Assembly: GCA_913062735.1 (NCBI GenBank) | Contig: CAJXWI010000055.1 | Span: 1-9,842, forward strand | Length of the DNA stretch: 9,842 nt | Direction of reading: 5' to 3' | Source of the DNA: an uncultured Arcobacter sp. | Lineage (GTDB): Bacteria > Campylobacterota > Campylobacteria > Campylobacterales > Arcobacteraceae | Part shown: positions 6,517-9,842 of the stretch, piece after piece | How the letters are laid out: every line of letters begins with the position of its first letter | Position numbering within the stretch: position 1 is the first letter of the stretch | The notes under the pieces: generated by a model | Database searches by the model: none | Seen by the model: only the letters and a program-made list of their open reading frames with translations | What the model was told of the DNA's origin: nothing | Position numbers and translations under genes: made by a program

Positions 6517-6660
6517 CTAGTCTTCGTCGTTGTCCAATTCTAGTTCATCATAAAGTTTATTTGCTTCTTTTAAATATTTTTCGTATGTTTTATGTGGCAT
6601 ATCGCCTTTTTGTAGTTCTTTTTCATATTGTTCTTTTGTTAAAAATACTCTTGGTATCAT
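6517..6660 (-). CDS. 47-residue acidic hypothetical protein (first gene of the operon)
   Basis: Short ORF running ATG 6658-6660 to TAG 6517-6519. It is supported by an AAGGA ribosome site 6 bases before the ATG and by its position as the leading gene of the run. The protein begins MIPRVFLTKEQYEKEL, continues with a probable helical stretch rich in Tyr, Lys and Glu (about 9-42), and ends in the very acidic tail ELDNDED. There is no signal peptide, membrane segment or Cys. I do not recognise a family. The sequence looks like a small adaptor or regulatory helix protein, but no function can be assigned. The gap to the YdfG-like gene is 34 bases and that gene has its own ribosome site, so co-transcription is likely. 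Confidence 0.75.
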   Translation of the reverse strand: MIPRVFLTKEQYEKELQKGDMPHKTYEKYLKEANKLYDELELDNDED

Positions 6661-6686
6661 TATTCTTCCTTGAATTTTTATGTGTA

Positions 6687-6692
6687 ATAATA
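6687..6692 (-). promoter_or_regulatory. candidate -10 box of the five-gene operon
   Basis: On the minus strand TATTAT (one mismatch to TATAAT) lies 26 bases before the ATG of the 47-residue gene. That would give a leader of about 20 bases containing its AAGGA site. No -35 box is clear. It is the best candidate between 6661 and about 6720, but weak. Confidence 0.35.
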
Positions 6693-6817
6693 CATGAAAG
6701 TTCTTTAGAAATAGCTATAAGATATGATTAAATATCCAGAATTTGATAGTTAAAAATGATGTAATGTATGAAGAGGTTAAGATTTAAATAACAGCCAAAT
6801 TATTCAAATCTTGGGGT

Positions 6818-6863
6818 CGAAACAAAATAGTGACACATAAAATATTCTAATATTTTTGTTTCG
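6818..6863. repeat. nested inverted repeat in the intergenic region
   Basis: The outer arms CGAAACAAAA (6818-6827) and TTTTGTTTCG (6854-6863) are perfectly complementary over 10 bases. Inside them AAAATATT (6839-6846) and AATATTTT (6849-6856) form a second perfect 8-base hairpin with a 2-base loop. The inner right arm overlaps the start of the outer right arm, so the two stems compete. TAAGTTTTTT follows on the + strand, giving a terminator-like tail. This could be a terminator of an unseen + transcript, the end of a decayed mobile element, or a small RNA. Confidence 0.6.
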
Positions 6864-6921
6864 TAAGTTTTTTGGTCAATCCTTTAATTATCCACTGACA
6901 AAATAATTGTAACAAGTAAAA

Positions 6922-6939
6922 ATAGCATAAAGATAGCAT
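6922..6939. repeat. short tandem direct repeat ATAGCAT x2
   Basis: ATAGCAT occurs at 6922-6928 and 6933-6939, spaced by 4 bases (period 11, about one helical turn). The spacing would suit a dimeric regulator, but the motif is short and no promoter is obvious beside it. Confidence 0.3.
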
Positions 6940-7022
6940 TTCTAATTAATTATTAAAAAATAAAAAAATTATGTAAATCCCTTTTTATACTATTTATTCT
7001 TGTAATTTAACAGTTATTTATA

Positions 7023-7048
7023 AGTTTTAAATAGGTTTATTTAAAACT
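7023..7048 (-). terminator. AT-rich hairpin after the aldo/keto reductase gene
   Basis: Perfect 11-base inverted repeat, AGTTTTAAATA (7023-7033) and TATTTAAAACT (7038-7048), with a 4-base loop. It begins 1 base beyond the TAG of the reductase gene. The stem is almost all A-T, and the following minus-strand bases (TATAAATAACTG) are not a clean U-tract. A terminator or mRNA 3'-end stabiliser is likely from position rather than from strength. Confidence 0.5.
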
Positions 7049-7049
7049 A

Positions 7050-8069
7050 CTAACCTAAAGGATACATGATTTTATTTTGTATCTTAGCTATTTTATCCAT
7101 AGTTTCTTTTGATAAATCCAAATCCATTGCAGCTAAAGATTCATCTAATTGATCAATTCTTCTTGCACCTATAATAGTAGAAGCTACAAATTCAAAGTTT
7201 TTTGACCAAGCAATAGCTAAGGTGACAGGTGAGATTCTAAGCTCCTTTGCTAAAATAACATATTCTTTACACGCAGCTATTGATTTCTCATTTACAAAAC
7301 GTTTAGCCATTTCTTGAACACGAGGGTTTTCATTGGCTAAATATTCACCAAACCTAGAATCTTTTGAATACAATCCATTATTATATTTTCCACTTAACAT
7401 TCCTCCACCCATTGGAGAATAAGGGAGAAGTGAAATTTGTTCTTTTTTACAAACTTCTGCTATTTCATCTAATGCACGTGGATTTACTAAAGAAAAATTA
7501 TTTTGAACTCCTTCAAAACGTGCTAAATCTCTGTGTTTTGATGTTTCAGTGGCTTTGCTTAAACCATAAGCCGTATCATTTGAAGAAGCGATGTATCTTA
7601 CTTTTCCTTCTTTAACTAAAGCATCAAAGGCTTTTAAACTCTCTTCAATAGGAACAATAGCATCAGGCCAATGCATATAATATAAATCTAAATAAGGCGT
7701 ATCCAGTTTTTTTAGAGATGTTTCAATGGCTTTTTTAATATGAAAAGAATCTACAGCCGTTAAACCATGCCTTGTGGGCGGTACAAACCATCCAGAAGCT
7801 GCTCCTGATACTTTTGATGCTAATATAATAGAATCTCTGGGTTTTGTTTTTAACCACTCTCCAACAATTTTTTCTGTTACACCTTGCATTTCTGCTTTGG
7901 GAGGTACTGGGTATAGTTCTGCTGTATCAAAAAAATTAACTCCTTCATCATAGGCTTTATCCATAATTTTAAAAGCTTCTTTTTTAGAAGTCCATGAACC
8001 AAAGGTCATTGTTCCTAAACAAATAGGACTAACTCGTAGTCCTGTTCTTCCAATATATCTGTGTGTCAT
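7050..8069 (-). CDS. aldo/keto reductase, Tas-like
   Basis: Cytoplasmic NADPH-dependent aldo/keto reductase (339 residues) with a complete TIM barrel. The catalytic tetrad is Asp48 (FFDTAELY, 46-53), Tyr53, Lys86 (ILASKVSG, 82-89) and His133 (YYMHWPD, 130-136). Other hallmarks are LGTMTFG (18-24), ELYPVPPKAEMQGVTE (51-66), which is the insertion typical of the E. coli Tas group, and STIIGARR (297-304) in the cofactor pocket. The family reduces aldehydes and ketones, and the physiological substrate is not evident. The start is supported by AAAGG 7 bases upstream. The gene is monocistronic, with its own TATAAT at 8091-8096 and a hairpin right after the stop. Together with the two SDRs next door it adds a third NAD(P)H-dependent carbonyl enzyme to the region. 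Confidence 0.92.
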   Translation of the reverse strand: MTHRYIGRTGLRVSPICLGTMTFGSWTSKKEAFKIMDKAYDEGVNFFDTAELYPVPPKAEMQGVTEKIVGEWLKTKPRDSIILASKVSGAASGWFVPPTRHGLTAVDSFHIKKAIETSLKKLDTPYLDLYYMHWPDAIVPIEESLKAFDALVKEGKVRYIASSNDTAYGLSKATETSKHRDLARFEGVQNNFSLVNPRALDEIAEVCKKEQISLLPYSPMGGGMLSGKYNNGLYSKDSRFGEYLANENPRVQEMAKRFVNEKSIAACKEYVILAKELRISPVTLAIAWSKNFEFVASTIIGARRIDQLDESLAAMDLDLSKETMDKIAKIQNKIMYPLG

Positions 8070-8090
8070 TCTCTAACCTTTATATTGTAA

Positions 8091-8096
8091 ATTATA
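8091..8096 (-). promoter_or_regulatory. -10 box (TATAAT) of the aldo/keto reductase gene
   Basis: An exact TATAAT on the minus strand lies 21 bases before the ATG at 8069. The predicted start of transcription is near 8084, leaving a short leader with the AAAGG ribosome site. No -35 box is recognisable. Confidence 0.55.
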
Positions 8097-8153
8097 ATCC
8101 CAATAATTTTATCACTTAAAGTTTAAAGTAAACAAAAAATAAGACTATTTGAT

Positions 8154-8159
8154 TATAAT
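8154..8159 (+). promoter_or_regulatory. -10 box (TATAAT) of the 64-residue ORF
   Basis: An exact TATAAT on the + strand ends only 5 bases before ATG 8165. Transcription would start at or within 1-3 bases of the start codon, which makes a leaderless mRNA likely. It is divergent from the TATAAT at 8091-8096, with 57 bases between the two boxes. Confidence 0.5.
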
Positions 8160-8164
8160 TTCTT

Positions 8165-8359
8165 ATGAAAATAATAAATTTAAAAAATAAAAATATTTGT
8201 TTTACAAAAGAAACAAAAGAATATAAAATCTTAATATTTAGAAAAGATAAAATGAGTGTAGAATTAGAAGTAAAAGAAAAGGGAGTTTTTCTAAAAAATG
8301 AGCAAATGGTTTTTGCTCATCTTCCTAAAAAAATCAAAGCCCTCTTAAATCCAAAATAA
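8165..8359 (+). CDS. 64-residue hypothetical protein, possibly leaderless
   Basis: Short basic protein with alternating hydrophobic and charged residues that suggests beta strands (KILIFRKDK, SVELEVKEKGVFL), ending in FAHLPKKIKALLNPK. It has no membrane segment or Cys pair, and I do not recognise the family. The ATG at 8165 has no ribosome site, but TATAAT sits 5 bases upstream, which fits leaderless translation. A later start at Met30 (8252) has only AAAAGATAA before it. The frame is clean to TAA at 8357-8359, convergent with cbiA, whose stop is 18 bases further on. The cbiA terminator hairpin lies inside codons 45-52. Being real is favoured by the promoter and the ordered sequence, but it is not certain. 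Confidence 0.6.
   Translation: MKIINLKNKNICFTKETKEYKILIFRKDKMSVELEVKEKGVFLKNEQMVFAHLPKKIKALLNPK
8293..8320 (-). terminator. Rho-independent terminator of cbiA, inside the opposing ORF
   Basis: On the minus strand ATGAGCAAA (8320-8312), a 5-base loop and TTTGCTCAT (8306-8298) form a perfect 9-base stem, followed directly by T5 (8297-8293). This is the classic intrinsic terminator layout, 58 bases beyond the cbiA stop. On the + strand the hairpin has no U-tract after it. It lies wholly within the 64-residue + strand ORF. Confidence 0.75.
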
Positions 8360-8377
8360 TGGGAATATAAAAAGAAC

Positions 8378-9643
8378 TTATTCTAAAGCAAAGTCCCTTT
8401 TTATAAGATGAAAGTTGTTTCTAAACATTGTATGTAAATAGGTCCCAAAAACCTTTTTATGTTTAAAAGCAGCGTAAGAAGCTTTTGAAGAAGCTTTTTT
8501 GTACAAGGTGTATTCACCTTGTACTTCATTTTTTACTTGGGTGTAATGAAAAGCATGTCCTGTGATATTTAAGTCATTCTTATAATATCCCATTCTTGCT
8601 GCTTTTTTAAGAAGCGTAAATTCTAAAGGAAGTAAGGCAGACATTCTTTTATCATCTACATTTTCTCCCAAATACAATAAACCCGCACATTCAGCGTAAA
8701 TAGCTTTATTTTTTCCATGTTTTATTAAGGACGTCCTAAAACGATTAGAATCTTTTATTTTATCATAGGCCAATTTTGTTTCAACATAACCACCTGGAAT
8801 ATATACTACATCCACATCAGCAATAACTTCATCATCAATAGCAGAAATGAAGAATACTTTTTCAAATACTTCTTTTAAAAAAACGACATTGTCATAATAT
8901 AAAAAACAAAAATTATCATCATTCACAATAGCAATTGATTTTTGTACTTTTTCTTGTTTAATGAAAGGATAAACAGATTTAGCTGCTTTTTTATAAACAG
9001 AAATCCTTTCTAGTTTTTCTAAATTTATATGTTCTAAGACGTCTTTTGATATTTTTTCCAATAGTTTGTAGTTATAATTATCTAAACTCAAGCCCAAATG
9101 AGTAGAATCAAGAACATCTAAATCTTTTTTTATCCAACCAAGAGATACAATATTGGAACATTCTTTTTGCATGCATGTATTAATCAAGTCATAATGCGAT
9201 TGTGAAGCCACCTTATTAAAAATAACAGCTTTTATAGTATTATCCTCTCTAAAGTTACACAGTCCTTGTAACACAGCAGCCAGTGTTATATAAGATCCAC
9301 TGGCATCTAATATTATTACGCTTGGTATTTTAAGCAAAGAGGAGACATCATAAGCAGAAGCATTTTTATCCATACCATCATAAAATCCCATAACTCCTTC
9401 TAAAATATTAAAATCTTTGTTTGCATATTTATCAAACATCCATTTTACTTGTTCCTCATTCATAATGTGAGTATCTAAATTAATACTTTTTTCTTTAGAT
9501 ATTTTTTCATGAAATAAAGGGTCAATAAAATCAGGTCCAATTTTAAAAGGACGCACCTTATTTTTGTAGTGGTACAATAAAGCAGTACTTAGTATAGTTT
9601 TTCCTTGATTGGAAGCACAAGCAGAAATACAAAGAGCATGCAT
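8378..9643 (-). CDS. cbiA: cobyrinate a,c-diamide synthase CbiA
   Basis: CobB/CobQ-type glutamine amidotransferase (421 residues) that amidates the a and c side chains of cobyrinate using ATP and glutamine, a cytoplasmic step of cobalamin synthesis. The N-terminal dethiobiotin-synthetase-like domain has the P-loop ACASNQGKTIL (8-18), FKIGPDFIDP (33-42), NLDTHIM (55-61) and EGVMGFYDG (82-90). The C-terminal class I glutaminase domain has IPGGYVE (282-288), the nucleophile Cys319 in YAECAGLLYLG, GHAFHYT (362-368) and the catalytic His404 in GTYLHTMF. Relative to common family wording, GGYPE reads GGYVE and ECGG reads ECAG, both mild changes. The ATG overlaps the stop of the upstream permease gene by one base (TAATG), so the two are translationally coupled. 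The N-terminal start is fixed by that overlap and by the P-loop position. Confidence 0.93.
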   Translation of the reverse strand: MHALCISACASNQGKTILSTALLYHYKNKVRPFKIGPDFIDPLFHEKISKEKSINLDTHIMNEEQVKWMFDKYANKDFNILEGVMGFYDGMDKNASAYDVSSLLKIPSVIILDASGSYITLAAVLQGLCNFREDNTIKAVIFNKVASQSHYDLINTCMQKECSNIVSLGWIKKDLDVLDSTHLGLSLDNYNYKLLEKISKDVLEHINLEKLERISVYKKAAKSVYPFIKQEKVQKSIAIVNDDNFCFLYYDNVVFLKEVFEKVFFISAIDDEVIADVDVVYIPGGYVETKLAYDKIKDSNRFRTSLIKHGKNKAIYAECAGLLYLGENVDDKRMSALLPLEFTLLKKAARMGYYKNDLNITGHAFHYTQVKNEVQGEYTLYKKASSKASYAAFKHKKVFGTYLHTMFRNNFHLIKRDFALE

Positions 9644-9842
9644 TAGTTTTTATTCCTTTTAACAAGCAAATATACAAAAAATGGAGCACCTATAAAAGCA
9701 GTTACAACTCCAATTGGTAAAGACGAAGCGGTATTTAAATTTCGTGAAATTAAATCTGCAACAACCAAAAACACACCTCCAAAAAAGAACACAGGGAAAA
9801 TCAATTTATCTGCACTTTGTTTATACAATAACTTCATTACAT
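9643..9842 (-). CDS. BtuC/FecCD-type ABC permease, C-terminal part (gene runs off the right edge)
   Basis: The last about 66 codons of an inner-membrane permease of the BtuC/FecCD family, which imports corrinoids, haem or ferric siderophores with an ATPase and a periplasmic binding protein. The visible portion includes KLIFPVFFFGGVFLVVADLI, a membrane helix, and LPIGVVTAFIGAPFFVYLL, the highly conserved last helix of the family. The frame continues past the ATG at 9835-9837 through GTA and a partial codon ending in AT (reading H-V-M-K-L, as in family members). That ATG is therefore an internal Met and the real start lies outside the window. Coupling to cbiA by a one-base overlap argues for a corrinoid substrate (BtuC) rather than a siderophore, but this is inference. 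Confidence 0.85.
   Translation of the reverse strand, partial: VMKLLYKQSADKLIFPVFFFGGVFLVVADLISRNLNTASSLPIGVVTAFIGAPFFVYLLVKRNKN

Larger units (their letters stand above)
6661..7049. other. 389-base intergenic region without a convincing gene
   Basis: Very AT-rich gap between the operon start and the end of the aldo/keto reductase gene. It contains the operon promoter candidate (6687-6692), a large nested inverted repeat (6818-6863), a short direct repeat (6922-6939) and a hairpin just after the reductase stop (7023-7048). Short open stretches exist in several frames, for example about 30 codons on the minus strand ending near 6850. None has a ribosome site or recognisable protein, so I call none of them genes. 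Confidence 0.6.

Noticed and set aside
6724..6800. Short + strand peptides MIKYPEFDS and MYEEVKI in two frames as a broken gene
   Set aside because: Too short, no ribosome site, and no recognisable family in either frame.
6850..6951. Approximately 31-codon minus-strand ORF starting MLSLCYFYLL
   Set aside because: No ribosome site, no homology I recognise, and it ends inside the inverted repeat; likely chance.
8366..8405. TATAAAAAG / CTTTTTATA inverted repeat around the cbiA stop as its terminator
   Set aside because: AT-only stem with a loop of about 22 bases; the GC-containing hairpin with T5 at 8293-8320 is far better.
9835..9837. ATG at 9835-9837 as the start of a complete small membrane protein
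   Set aside because: The frame continues to the window edge and matches the inside of BtuC/FecCD permeases, so this is an internal Met of a partial gene.

Overview
The window looks like a chromosomal stretch of a very AT-rich campylobacterotal (epsilonproteobacterial) bacterium, most likely of the Arcobacter group. The base composition (about 30 % GC by eye), Lys/Asn/Ile-rich proteins, short AAGGA-type ribosome sites, extended -10 promoters without clear -35 boxes, and the gene mix all suggest this. The genus is an inference. I see no rRNA, tRNA, CRISPR array or intact insertion sequence.

Left part (1-1830, + strand): a Fur-box-like palindrome lies at the extreme left edge and probably serves a gene outside the window. 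Next comes a small Lys-rich helix-turn-helix protein with its own extended -10 promoter, whose true start may be a non-ATG codon. A MoeA-family molybdenum-cofactor gene follows and ends in a strong hairpin shared with the opposing gene.

Middle part (1812-6660, - strand): read leftward, a run of genes begins with an unlisted 47-residue acidic protein (6517-6660). It continues with a YdfG-like SDR, a gamma-glutamylcyclotransferase-fold protein, a YgfF-like SDR and an ArsN2-like acetyltransferase, all closely spaced with individual ribosome sites. After a 257-base gap that holds the decayed 3' end of a YjbR/MmcQ-type gene come a DUF711/UPF0210 protein and a YfcE/ApaH-like metallophosphoesterase. 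The operon has the look of NADPH-dependent carbonyl and small-molecule detoxification, but no substrate can be read from the sequence.

Right part (6661-9842): a 389-base gap with nested inverted repeats separates the operon from a Tas-like aldo/keto reductase (- strand). A divergent promoter region follows, with TATAAT boxes facing both ways, then a 64-residue + strand ORF that may be leaderless. Last is cobyrinate a,c-diamide synthase cbiA, overlapping by one base the 3' end of a BtuC/FecCD-type permease that runs off the right edge. Together these two suggest corrinoid uptake coupled to cobalamin synthesis or salvage. The best cbiA terminator lies inside the opposing 64-residue ORF.

No clearly new large system is present. 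The most useful observations are the short or hidden ones: the 47-residue gene, the YjbR remnant with a homopolymer frameshift, the possible AUC/AUU start, the variant MoeA motif, and the terminator embedded in an opposing small gene.
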